Origin: an uncultured Alphaproteobacteria bacterium
GTDB taxonomy: Bacteria > Pseudomonadota > Alphaproteobacteria > Thalassobaculales > Thalassobaculaceae
Direction: 5' to 3'
Assembly: GCA_938028645.1 (NCBI GenBank)
Contig: CALIMD010000202.1
Location: 1-8,734, forward strand
DNA: 8,734 bases
Of this stretch, positions 1 through 6,428 are shown one piece after another (the stretch's first letter is position 1; each line of letters starts with the position of its first letter). A model generated the notes under the pieces. It worked only from the letters and a program-made list of their open reading frames with translations. It did not search any database and was not told the origin of the DNA. Both the position numbers and the translations under genes were made by a program.

Positions 1-1
1 A

Positions 2-184
2 AAGAGAATTTTCGAAAGATCCGCGGTAATTCAAGTTGCCATCGATGCTCGATGTAAACATTTTAAGGACGGAACTGCTTTCGAATACAAACCGTTTCAA
101 GGCCTTGAGGATGAGTATCGTTTTACGGAAGATACTTTTAATCGCGTTATTAAAGACTACAATACCAGAGATCTAGCTATATAG
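2..184 (+). CDS. C-terminal end of an unrecognised protein (5' truncated)
   Basis: An open frame enters from the left edge and runs 60 codons to a TAG at 182-184. The peptide is mixed and hydrophilic, rich in charged and aromatic residues, and ends in NRVIKDYNTRDLAI. It has no membrane segment and no motif that I recognise. The residue mix looks like the tail of a soluble enzyme rather than chance translation, and no competing gene covers this stretch. Its stop lies 12 bases from the stop of the minus-strand reductase, so the two genes converge with almost no room for a terminator. I cannot assign a function from this fragment. That it is coding is likely but not certain. Confidence 0.6.
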   Translation, partial: KRIFERSAVIQVAIDARCKHFKDGTAFEYKPFQGLEDEYRFTEDTFNRVIKDYNTRDLAI

Positions 185-196
185 ATTATCGCTGGC

Positions 197-1282
197 TCAC
201 TCTGGGATAATTTTTTCCTTTTGCATCTGGCGCAACAGTTCCAACATCGATTCTTCGGTGTCTATACAGTCATTGAAACCATGCTGCCGGATTTTTATGG
301 TGCTCATATGATGAGGATTGGGCCGTTGTCCATAGCCAAAAAGAAAATCAGCAAATCTCCACGACGGGACTAAGGTCTCAAGGGAATAATTTAGCAAATC
401 AAATTTTTTTGTTATTCGATGCCAGGTTGCTATATTCTGTGGCATCAATTTGTTCAGAGACATGGGTTGTGGCGACGCGTAATCCATAGAGAATATTTCG
501 GCTATTCTAGGCCATAGATGATGCCAAATATATATATCACCATTTGTTATGTTATATATTTCGTTTTGAGCAATCTTACTTCTTCCAGCCCATTCCATAG
601 CTTTAGCTATCAATCTGGCATCTGTTGCCTCCCCAATTCTCTCAGGCCCACCAGGAAAACGAAGTGGGATCCTACTTTCTCGCGAAATTGCCGCAAAAGC
701 GCCAATTGCAGCCATTATGTTTAAAGGACTGCCAATCGCCATCCCACATACAAGCTGAGGTCTAAAAATAGTCCAGTGCCAGTTTTTTCCTCGTTGATAA
801 TCTTCTAACCAGTCCATTTGATCATAATAAAAATTTGGCCCCATTGACCTTGGGTCTGTTTCTCTAGCTGGCATTTTAAAAGGACCCAAATGTCCCCCAT
901 ATGCTTTAGTCCCCTGCATAACCGATATATGCTTAAGCTTAGAAGCGTTTTTATCCAGTACCTTAACAACGTTTTGCAACATCTCTAGATTAATCGACGC
1001 ATGATCCACTTCTGACCAACCTTGAGTAAGGTTAGGCTTTTCAAATACTGCAGAATAAGAAATGTGTGTTATATCCGACAAATCTGCCAAGTTAGCTTCG
1101 CAGGACTTTTCGTCACGAAGATCTAGATTTATCCAATTGAGATTTTTACCAAACTCAGGCTTACGTCGGGACACCCCAATAACTTCCCAATAGGGCAGTT
1201 GGGAAAAGTATTGTATTACACTTCTACCAACGATTCCTCTGGCACCGATAACAAGCATTTTGCCTTTACTAGGCTGGTTCAT
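197..1282 (-). CDS. PRISE-family NAD(P)-dependent enone reductase (extended SDR, progesterone 5-beta-reductase/iridoid synthase-like)
   Basis: A 361-residue cytoplasmic extended short-chain dehydrogenase. The Rossmann glycine motif GARGIVG (G13, G16, G19) is followed by SRR (38-40), a likely binder of the NADPH 2'-phosphate. The usual SDR YxxxK is absent. Instead there is a TKAY motif (K126) and NFYYDQ (Y152, Y153), which match the lysine and tyrosine motifs of plant progesterone 5-beta-reductase and iridoid synthase (K147 and Y179 in Digitalis). Family members reduce activated C=C bonds in enones and enals by 1,4-hydride addition, which is the expected reaction here; the substrate is unknown. 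Length fits the family. The start has GAAAGG (minus strand, 1288-1293) five bases upstream. An internal ATG at residue 9 also has an AAAGG nearby, but the first is preferred. It is the second gene after the flavin monooxygenase, across a 69-base gap with a perfect dyad, so it is probably co-transcribed but may have its own control. Confidence 0.88.
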   Translation of the reverse strand: MNQPSKGKMLVIGARGIVGRSVIQYFSQLPYWEVIGVSRRKPEFGKNLNWINLDLRDEKSCEANLADLSDITHISYSAVFEKPNLTQGWSEVDHASINLEMLQNVVKVLDKNASKLKHISVMQGTKAYGGHLGPFKMPARETDPRSMGPNFYYDQMDWLEDYQRGKNWHWTIFRPQLVCGMAIGSPLNIMAAIGAFAAISRESRIPLRFPGGPERIGEATDARLIAKAMEWAGRSKIAQNEIYNITNGDIYIWHHLWPRIAEIFSMDYASPQPMSLNKLMPQNIATWHRITKKFDLLNYSLETLVPSWRFADFLFGYGQRPNPHHMSTIKIRQHGFNDCIDTEESMLELLRQMQKEKIIPE

Positions 1283-1313
1283 AATAACCTTTCAAAAAGC
1301 ACCAGAATAAACA

Positions 1314-1330
1314 AATTAACGACGTTAATT
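1314..1330. promoter_or_regulatory. 17-bp perfect dyad, possible operator
   Basis: AATTAACG-A-CGTTAATT is a perfect inverted repeat with 8-base arms around one central base. It lies in the 69-base gap between the flavin monooxygenase and the enone reductase, 31 bases upstream of the reductase start. A one-base centre suits a DNA site for a dimeric regulator. Read as RNA it would give only a 7-bp AU-rich stem with a 3-base loop and no following U-tract, so it is a poor terminator. The regulatory role is inferred. Confidence 0.4.
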
Positions 1331-1351
1331 ACCTCAGCTGATCAGAAAATA

Positions 1352-2473
1352 TTATTCTGCTGCCCTTGCCGTTAGATCCGCTTCTGCGTGTTGGGAGAAT
1401 TTTGGCATAATATCTTTAGCAAGGGTAGTCATGGATCGACGACAAAACTCCTTGTCATCCCATTCGTGAGCCATCGCCGTCAAAACACCAAAATGACCTG
1501 TGAGGTCCCGCAACGCAACGAGTTTATCTAAAACTGTATTGGGGGAACCCCATGTGCACTGCTCCTTGGCAATGTCCTGCCATGTCATACTATCCGGATC
1601 GGGATGTCCCTCAGGCGCGACAAATTTGGTTAGCCCCCGCGTCCGGATTGATGATAAAAAATATTGATACCAGTAACTCATCGGCCCATCGGGATTAAGA
1701 ATGTAATCTAACGCTTCTCCGTCTGTCGGGGCGACCACAATACTGCGCGACACACGCCAAATTTCCGGGTCTGCTGCACGTCCAGCCTTCTCGCAACCTT
1801 CTGCATAAGTCTCCCAATGGCTAGAGGTATAACGCGGATGCAAAAATGCCGCTCCGGAGATTGGTATCCAGCCACGTTCACCTGCCATACGAGCACTTCC
1901 TGACTTTGGAGACATTATAGATATCGCAATGGGTGGGTGCGGTTGCTGGTAAGGCTTTACAAAATGTCCGACCCCAAAGTCAGATCGACCCATATCTTCA
2001 ATTTTGACATTCCAATATTTACCCTCGCGTTTGTAGGGTGGTTCTCCTTCCCAGATGGCAAGTATATGTTCCATAGACTCTCGCACCATATCGCCTCTAT
2101 CTGTATCGCCGCCAACTTCAAACAGCTCAACATCTGATGAAAGACTTCCAGTTCCAATCCCCATCTGAAATCGTCCCCTCGACAAATGATCGAAGAGTGC
2201 CGACTGTCCCGCTACCTGGGCTGGATGATGATTAGGCAAACAAAAAACACCCGTGCCTAATTTTATATTTTTAGTTTCACCTAAGAGTGTTGCCAAAAAA
2301 ACAAGTGGGGCAGTAATTGGTTCAACAGTAGCCGCAGCATGTTCTCCCACCCAAACTTCTTCAAAACCCAGTTTATCTGCCAGTATAATAGCCTCTCTAT
2401 CTTCATCTATGACTTGGGTCTGGTCTCTCTTTGGATCATGAACGGGTTGCATAAACATTCCGAGTCGCATCAT
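1352..2473 (-). CDS. Luciferase-like (LLM class) flavin-dependent monooxygenase
   Basis: A 373-residue TIM-barrel flavin enzyme of the bacterial luciferase superfamily, expected in the cytoplasm with a reduced flavin (FMN or F420) supplied by a partner reductase. Visible family marks are the N-terminal strand MRLGMFMQP, WVGEHA (41-46), LGTGVFCLPNHHP (72-84), LSRGRFQMGIGTG (97-109), PPIAISIMSPKSG (180-192) and the late WGSP loop (308-311) before the C-terminal helices. The overall plan resembles enzymes labelled limonene monooxygenase (LimB-like), but LLM annotations below superfamily level are unreliable, so I give no symbol. Possible reactions include epoxidation or Baeyer-Villiger oxidation of a ketone. 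GGGAG (minus strand, 2478-2482) lies 4 bases from the first ATG and 7 from the second, so translation may start at residue 2. It is the first gene of a leftward unit with the enone reductase and has a good promoter upstream. No reductase partner is encoded in the window. Confidence 0.88.
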   Translation of the reverse strand: MMRLGMFMQPVHDPKRDQTQVIDEDREAIILADKLGFEEVWVGEHAAATVEPITAPLVFLATLLGETKNIKLGTGVFCLPNHHPAQVAGQSALFDHLSRGRFQMGIGTGSLSSDVELFEVGGDTDRGDMVRESMEHILAIWEGEPPYKREGKYWNVKIEDMGRSDFGVGHFVKPYQQPHPPIAISIMSPKSGSARMAGERGWIPISGAAFLHPRYTSSHWETYAEGCEKAGRAADPEIWRVSRSIVVAPTDGEALDYILNPDGPMSYWYQYFLSSIRTRGLTKFVAPEGHPDPDSMTWQDIAKEQCTWGSPNTVLDKLVALRDLTGHFGVLTAMAHEWDDKEFCRRSMTTLAKDIMPKFSQHAEADLTARAAE

Positions 2474-2521
2474 TTAACTCCCAGCTGATTTTTATCACGT
2501 AAAAACGTTAGCTTTTAATTT

Positions 2522-2539
2522 ATATTAGCGCACTAATAT
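2522..2539. promoter_or_regulatory. 18-bp inverted repeat over the predicted transcription start, likely operator
   Basis: ATATTAG-CGCA-CTAATAT has 7-base perfect arms around 4 bases. It begins one base downstream of the minus-strand -10 hexamer (2541-2546), so it would cover the predicted start point near 2534. That is a classic repressor position. The form is like sites bound by TetR- or MarR-type dimers, but no regulator gene is present here. The function is inferred from position. Confidence 0.5.
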
Positions 2540-2540
2540 G

Positions 2541-2569
2541 ACTATAAGTGAACTCCCTTTATGAGGCAA
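2541..2569 (-). promoter_or_regulatory. Sigma70-like promoter for the flavin monooxygenase / enone reductase unit
   Basis: On the minus strand, TTGCCT (2569 to 2564; 4 of 6 match TTGACA) is followed by a 17-base spacer and TATAGT (2546 to 2541; 5 of 6 match TATAAT). Predicted initiation near 2534 gives a leader of about 60 bases to the ATG at 2473. This is the best-formed promoter in the window. Confidence 0.55.
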
Positions 2570-2657
2570 ATTAGGATATGTAGTGAATACAAACAAGCAA
2601 ACTTCTTGTGAAAGCCTTCGAGATTATCCCATATTCACGCATGTGCTTTTTTTCGAT

Positions 2658-2661
2658 GGGA
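2658..2661 (+). promoter_or_regulatory. Ribosome binding site that sets the transporter start
   Basis: GGGA lies 6 bases before the ATG at 2668. The upstream in-frame candidates (GTG 2608, ATG 2641, ATG 2656) have no purine-rich site ahead of them. Confidence 0.45.
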
Positions 2662-2667
2662 ATTGTG

Positions 2668-3933
2668 ATGCATAACATCCCTTTGAAAGTTTCTGATCGA
2701 ACACCTTTTTTCTACGGGTGGGTAGTCCTGTTCTGTGCGTGTTGCGCGGGATTCGTTCGACAAGGCCCGGCTGTTGCAACACTCTCTATTTTTGTAACAC
2801 CCATGACCAACGAATTTGAATGGTCAAGAACAGCGATATCAGGAGCAGTCTCTTTAGGTGGAGTTCTGGCAGCTATTATATCGCCGTTTTTAGGCCCATT
2901 TATCGATAAACATGGAGCTCGCGGCGTATTATGCTCCGCGATATTGATAACGGCTCTATGTACAGTTTTATTATCCCAATTAACGTCACTACTAATGTTC
3001 TATATTTTGTTTTGTCTGGCCAGATTAAATTTTGCGGGTCCATTTGATCTAGGAATTTATACCGCTATAAATAATTGGTTTGTTAAGAAACGACCCCGAG
3101 CGATTTCAATTGTAACCCTAGCGCAGATGGCCGGGTTAACTGCAATGCCATTAATAGGCTTTGCAGCAATGAACCAAGGAGGTTGGAGAGTAGGTTGGTT
3201 AATAATAGGCATCACGATAATCGCTGTTGGTCTATTACCAAATTTACTATTAATGTGCCGACGCCCAGAAGATATTGATTTATATCCAGACGGTTCAGCG
3301 AAAAATTTTGAATACGATGATACTGATCAGTCCAACTTAATGGAACCGAGTTTCACAAGACGGCAAGCCATTTCCAAACTTAGCTTTTGGCTTCTAGCTC
3401 TTTTTACATTTTTGGTATTTCCAGTTCAGGCAGGGGTTAGCCTTCACCAAGCTCCCCATTTATTGGAACGAGGCTTAAGCCCAGGAACAGCAGCTTTGGT
3501 GGTGAGCTGTTTTTCATTCATATCCGGCTTGTCCGCTTTGCTATATGGCTATACCACAAGACGCATCGGGGTAAGATTTAATCTCTTCATATCTGGATTA
3601 ACTTTGAGCATTGGAGCTTTTCTGATGTACCTTACACAAACTGCCAGCCTCGCCTATATCGCTGCTATTTTTTTTGGTATTGGCATCGGCGGTATTTTGT
3701 GTGTTCTCCCAATAGTCTGGGCGGATTATTTCGGACGCGAAAGCTTTGGCTCAATAAGAGGAATCGTTTTAACCATACAAATCTCATCCCAGGCACTCGG
3801 CCCCGTTCTTTCTGGGTTTTTGAGAGACTGGAGCAATAGTTACGATTTATCCTTGTTGCTATTTATGGGCATGTCAATTTTCGCAGCTGTAATTGGAATT
3901 ATTGTCTTCCCTCCCAGCCTTCAAAAAACATAA
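2668..3933 (+). CDS. MFS transporter, monocarboxylate/oxalate-formate-like
   Basis: A 421-residue inner-membrane protein with about twelve hydrophobic segments, six on each side of a hydrophilic central loop (about 198-235), as in the major facilitator superfamily. Marks typical of the carboxylate-transporting MFS branch are the opening PFFYGWVV just before TM1, the loop 2-3 motif DKHGAR (80-85), RRPEDIDLYPDG at the start of the central loop, and WADYFGRESFGSIRG (351-365) after TM10. It probably imports an organic acid or related substrate by proton symport; this is inferred from family and from its place among catabolic enzymes. The frame is open back to GTG 2608, but the ATG at 2668 has the only plausible ribosome site and places TM1 at the usual distance from the N-terminus. 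It is transcribed away from the flavin monooxygenase and converges on the CoA-transferase. The 64-base gap after it shows no convincing terminator. Confidence 0.88.
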   Translation: MHNIPLKVSDRTPFFYGWVVLFCACCAGFVRQGPAVATLSIFVTPMTNEFEWSRTAISGAVSLGGVLAAIISPFLGPFIDKHGARGVLCSAILITALCTVLLSQLTSLLMFYILFCLARLNFAGPFDLGIYTAINNWFVKKRPRAISIVTLAQMAGLTAMPLIGFAAMNQGGWRVGWLIIGITIIAVGLLPNLLLMCRRPEDIDLYPDGSAKNFEYDDTDQSNLMEPSFTRRQAISKLSFWLLALFTFLVFPVQAGVSLHQAPHLLERGLSPGTAALVVSCFSFISGLSALLYGYTTRRIGVRFNLFISGLTLSIGAFLMYLTQTASLAYIAAIFFGIGIGGILCVLPIVWADYFGRESFGSIRGIVLTIQISSQALGPVLSGFLRDWSNSYDLSLLLFMGMSIFAAVIGIIVFPPSLQKT

Positions 3934-3997
3934 AAACGTCACGCTATTAAAACAGAGAAAAAGACTTCATTACAAATTTCAATCTATCTCGAAAGAA

Positions 3998-5209
3998 CTA
4001 GATAATTTTGCGATCACTCATTGATTTGATTTCGGCCTTACTAAAACCCATTGCCTCAAGCACTTCATCATTGTGTTCGCCTAACTTTGGTGCTCGGCCT
4101 ATTGAAACCGGAGTTTCAGAGAACTGCCAGGGTGAACCTTGAACTTTTAATGTCTCGTCAATTTCTGAATAGTAACGCTCTGCTATATATCCATTCTCTA
4201 CAACGTCTGGATCTTTAGATGCTTCAAGCAGTGTATTGATAGGTGCAGAAACAATATCTGCATCTCTTAGAATACTAACCCAACGGTCTCGACTACCCGT
4301 TGCGAATAATTCTTTTAATGTATTGAGAATTAGTTGTTTTTTTTCATCCGATACGAGGGCCAGTCCAAGGTCACTCGCCCCTCTCTTTTTAAGTACGGAG
4401 AGGAATCCCAATGCATCCATCGCCTTAGTCCAATGGCGATGGTCTACTTGAAATACCAAAGGCTTACCATCTTTATCATCAAAACTTGCTGCTATACCCG
4501 GTAATTCTCTGGTCCCATTTATTCGGGCACCTACTATTGGGTTTTCGTCTCTCCACATTGTTGTTGTCATCGTCCATCCCATCAAGCGCACTATCCCACC
4601 AACGAGAGACGTCTCGACTTTTTGGCCAATCCCAGTATTTTTCGCGTGATATAAAGCCGCTAAAAGTCCCCCGAATGTCAGCATTGCGCATGATTCGTCC
4701 GCAACAGAAACCACACCCGTTTTCATAGCCTCACCCGGCCCAGCGTAAGCTTCGCTTATACCGCCCAATGCCTGTCCAACTGCATCAGTACCAGGCAAAT
4801 CAGAATGGGGACCTCGCTGACCATAACCAGATACTGATACATATACCAATTTTGGATTTATTTTTTTTAGTTCTTCATAACCAAAACCATTTTTTTCCGC
4901 GGCCCCAGGGCGGAAATTTTGACCGAATATGTCTGCTGTTTCAATAAGTCTATGGAGAATTTGCCGCCCCTCCGCTGACTTAAGATCTAGAGTTACGCTC
5001 TTGACACCCCTATTATTAGTTTCAAAAAAAGAACTTATCTCTCCACGCAGCTCTCCAGCCGTTCTGGAACCATCACCAACCCCAGGCACCTCTACTTTAA
5101 TCACCTCTGCCCCGAGATCCGCCATCATCATATACGGAACCGTCCCAGCCTGTGCTGTGGAACATGTTACCGCTCTGACACCATTCAACGGGCCTGCTCT
5201 TTCGGCCAT
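3998..5209 (-). CDS. CaiB/BaiF (family III) CoA-transferase
   Basis: A 403-residue family III CoA-transferase of normal length. These enzymes move CoA from a donor thioester to a carboxylic acid through an aspartyl intermediate. Visible marks are PLNGVRAV at the N-terminus, MMADLGAEVIKVE (28-40), FRPGAAEKNGFGYEEL (99-114), VSVSGYGQRGP (124-134) and PGTDAVGQALGG (139-150), whose D142 fits the catalytic aspartate. The C-terminal part carries the usual PINTLLEASKDPDV and PKLGEHNDEVL stretches. The frame extends to a TTG at 5227, but the ATG at 5209 has a strong AAGGA seven bases upstream and gives the conserved start. It sits 56 bases downstream of the alpha/beta hydrolase on the same strand and is probably co-transcribed. 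It likely activates an acid formed in the pathway. Acceptor and donor cannot be told from sequence, so I do not use a name such as caiB or frc. Confidence 0.92.
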   Translation of the reverse strand: MAERAGPLNGVRAVTCSTAQAGTVPYMMMADLGAEVIKVEVPGVGDGSRTAGELRGEISSFFETNNRGVKSVTLDLKSAEGRQILHRLIETADIFGQNFRPGAAEKNGFGYEELKKINPKLVYVSVSGYGQRGPHSDLPGTDAVGQALGGISEAYAGPGEAMKTGVVSVADESCAMLTFGGLLAALYHAKNTGIGQKVETSLVGGIVRLMGWTMTTTMWRDENPIVGARINGTRELPGIAASFDDKDGKPLVFQVDHRHWTKAMDALGFLSVLKKRGASDLGLALVSDEKKQLILNTLKELFATGSRDRWVSILRDADIVSAPINTLLEASKDPDVVENGYIAERYYSEIDETLKVQGSPWQFSETPVSIGRAPKLGEHNDEVLEAMGFSKAEIKSMSDRKII

Positions 5210-5216
5210 TTCTATT

Positions 5217-5221
5217 TCCTT
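5217..5221 (-). promoter_or_regulatory. Ribosome binding site that sets the CoA-transferase start
   Basis: AAGGA on the minus strand lies 7 bases before the ATG at 5209. It sits inside the longer TTG-initiated frame, which shows the TTG at 5227 is probably not used. Confidence 0.6.
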
Positions 5222-5265
5222 CGCCAAAGACTATCCAAATCCGATATTACAACCCGATTTATAAA

Positions 5266-6138
5266 CTACAAGTTATCATTAAAAAATAACCCTAGCCTAT
5301 TAAGCAATAATTCTGGCGCTTCTTCAGGGATAAAATGGCCACATTCTGCGAAAACCTCTCCCCGAACATTATCTGCAACTCGTTTAAGAGACGCCTCAGG
5401 ATCTTTGCCTCGTCCCCTTCCATTTGGATAGCTAACCCCCCCTCCAATTGCCAATACCGGCATGGGTAATTTAAAATTAGCGATAACCTTCGAGTTATCC
5501 TCTGCATCCTTGCCCATGGCTCGGTAGTATGAAAAGCCCGCCCTGAGGGCGCCTGGTTGACTGTAAGTCCTCACATATTCTTCAATATCCTTTTGAGTTA
5601 TGGAGTTTGGTTTATACGCAAACGTTTTGTAAAACCATGATAGATAGATTTCCTCACGTCCACTTATTAAACCCTCGGGCAAATCAGCAGTCATATGAAA
5701 TTGATGATGCCAGCGACGCCCTCCTTCCGAGAAATCTCCCCCACAACCTGGAATAACAACATCAAGGATCACTAATTTCTCAACCGCCTCTGGATGGGAA
5801 GCGGCTAAAGCATATGCAGTTGGCCCTCCCCAATCGTGACCGACAAGTAAAAAACTTGAGTAGCCCAGCTTTTCAGAAACTAATTTCCATATATCGTTTG
5901 CTACCGTCATTTTATCATATCCATCAAGGGGTTTGGAACTGTCTCCAAGTCCCCTTAAATCTGGCGCAATCACGGTATAATCTTTCGACAACTTAGGGAT
6001 TACATGTCGCCATTCCCACCAAGTTTGTGGCCAGCCATGAAGCAGAACAAGGGGCGGCCCCTTGCCTGCTGTAACGTAGTGCAACATCACATCCTCAAGG
6101 TCTGCATAATTATGCTTCACGGATAAATCTGTTACCAT
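5266..6138 (-). CDS. Alpha/beta hydrolase, epoxide hydrolase-like (Cif-type active site)
   Basis: A 290-residue alpha/beta hydrolase with a helical cap. HGWPQ (34-38) supplies the oxyanion HGxP motif, DLRGLGDS (60-67) is typical of the epoxide hydrolase/dehalogenase branch, and GHDWGG holds the nucleophile D102. D126 (in LVILDVVIPG) stands 24 residues after it, as in enzymes whose acid follows strand 6, and H268 (in ECGHFIPEEAPE) completes the triad. In the cap, H144 in WHHQFH and Y205 in FSYYRA line up by spacing with the His-Tyr pair that opens epoxides in the Pseudomonas Cif protein; most epoxide hydrolases use two tyrosines. Tryptophan after the nucleophile argues against a fluoroacetate dehalogenase, which has Arg there. 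There is no signal peptide, so it is cytoplasmic. The likely reaction is epoxide hydrolysis; an ester, lactone or haloacid substrate remains possible. The start is the ATG at 6138; a TTG at 6144 lacks a ribosome site. First gene of a leftward pair with the CoA-transferase. Confidence 0.85.
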   Translation of the reverse strand: MVTDLSVKHNYADLEDVMLHYVTAGKGPPLVLLHGWPQTWWEWRHVIPKLSKDYTVIAPDLRGLGDSSKPLDGYDKMTVANDIWKLVSEKLGYSSFLLVGHDWGGPTAYALAASHPEAVEKLVILDVVIPGCGGDFSEGGRRWHHQFHMTADLPEGLISGREEIYLSWFYKTFAYKPNSITQKDIEEYVRTYSQPGALRAGFSYYRAMGKDAEDNSKVIANFKLPMPVLAIGGGVSYPNGRGRGKDPEASLKRVADNVRGEVFAECGHFIPEEAPELLLNRLGLFFNDNL

Positions 6139-6246
6139 TTTCAACTCATTTTTATTAGTTCAAACTTTGATTGCAGTAAGCAGATTGGATTAGCTCACCT
6201 GCCTCACTCATCATAGAATATACTAGCAAAATTTATGAAGAACCAC

Positions 6247-6275
6247 ATTATAGGATATTTTTAAATATCAGAAAA
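6247..6275 (-). promoter_or_regulatory. Candidate promoter for the hydrolase / CoA-transferase unit
   Basis: A perfect TATAAT lies on the minus strand (6252 to 6247). With a 17-base spacer the -35 position reads TTTTCT (6275 to 6270), a weak match (3 of 6). A weak -35 is common for promoters needing an activator. Predicted initiation is near 6240, giving a leader of about 100 bases. Confidence 0.4.
6254..6269. promoter_or_regulatory. 16-bp inverted repeat in the promoter spacer, possible operator
   Basis: GATATTT-TT-AAATATC has 7-base perfect arms around TT and occupies almost exactly the space between the leftward -10 (6247-6252) and -35 (6270-6275). That position suits a DNA-binding regulator. 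AT-rich dyads arise by chance more easily than mixed ones, so confidence is limited. Confidence 0.35.
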
Positions 6276-6340
6276 AATGTCTCCAGATAAATGACGAAAC
6301 CCACCCAAAATATTTAATCAACACGCGTGCTTGAGTAAAC

Positions 6341-6369
6341 TTGTCATTGTTTATCACATTGTTGATACA
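6341..6369 (+). promoter_or_regulatory. Weak candidate promoter for the dioxygenase operon
   Basis: TTGTCA (6341-6346; 5 of 6 match TTGACA) is followed after 17 bases by GATACA (6364-6369; 3 of 6 match TATAAT). Initiation near 6377 would leave a leader of about 50 bases. A self-complementary CACGCGTG (6322-6329) lies just upstream of the -35. Confidence 0.25.
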
Positions 6370-6428
6370 TCCAAGTGGTTCTTCTCCATTAAACTGTCGT
6401 CCTTATTTCATTAACGAGGTATTAATGA

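Noticed and set aside
1352..2473. Naming the flavin monooxygenase limB (limonene 1,2-monooxygenase)
   Set aside because: The sequence shows the LLM superfamily but nothing specific to limonene; names within this family are often transferred without support.
2608..2667. GTG-initiated 20-residue extension of the transporter
   Set aside because: No ribosome site before the GTG or before the ATGs at 2641 and 2656, and the extension precedes the conserved family start; the ATG at 2668 has GGGA at good spacing.
3982..4003. ATCTA...TAGAT hairpin between the converging transporter and CoA-transferase genes
   Set aside because: Only 5 paired bases with a 12-base loop, overlapping the CoA-transferase stop and lacking a U-tract; not a credible terminator.
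3998..5209. Naming the CoA-transferase caiB or frc
   Set aside because: The catalytic aspartate and family fold are visible, but no carnitine or oxalate pathway genes are near and specificity cannot be read from sequence.
4929..5264. Plus-strand open frame of about 111 codons opposite the CoA-transferase
   Set aside because: It lies almost wholly inside the well-supported CoA-transferase, has a serine/leucine/proline-rich translation without motifs and no convincing ribosome site; it is a shadow frame.
6155..6214. Minus-strand 19-codon frame in the leader of the hydrolase gene (possible leader peptide)
   Set aside because: No Shine-Dalgarno motif, no run of one amino acid and no attenuator-like hairpin after it; a frame this short is expected by chance.
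6318..6334. TCAA-N9-TTGA around CACGCGTG upstream of the dioxygenase, considered as a LysR-type site
   Set aside because: The outer arms and the inner palindrome have different centres and no T-N11-A core fits, so it is not a convincing single site.
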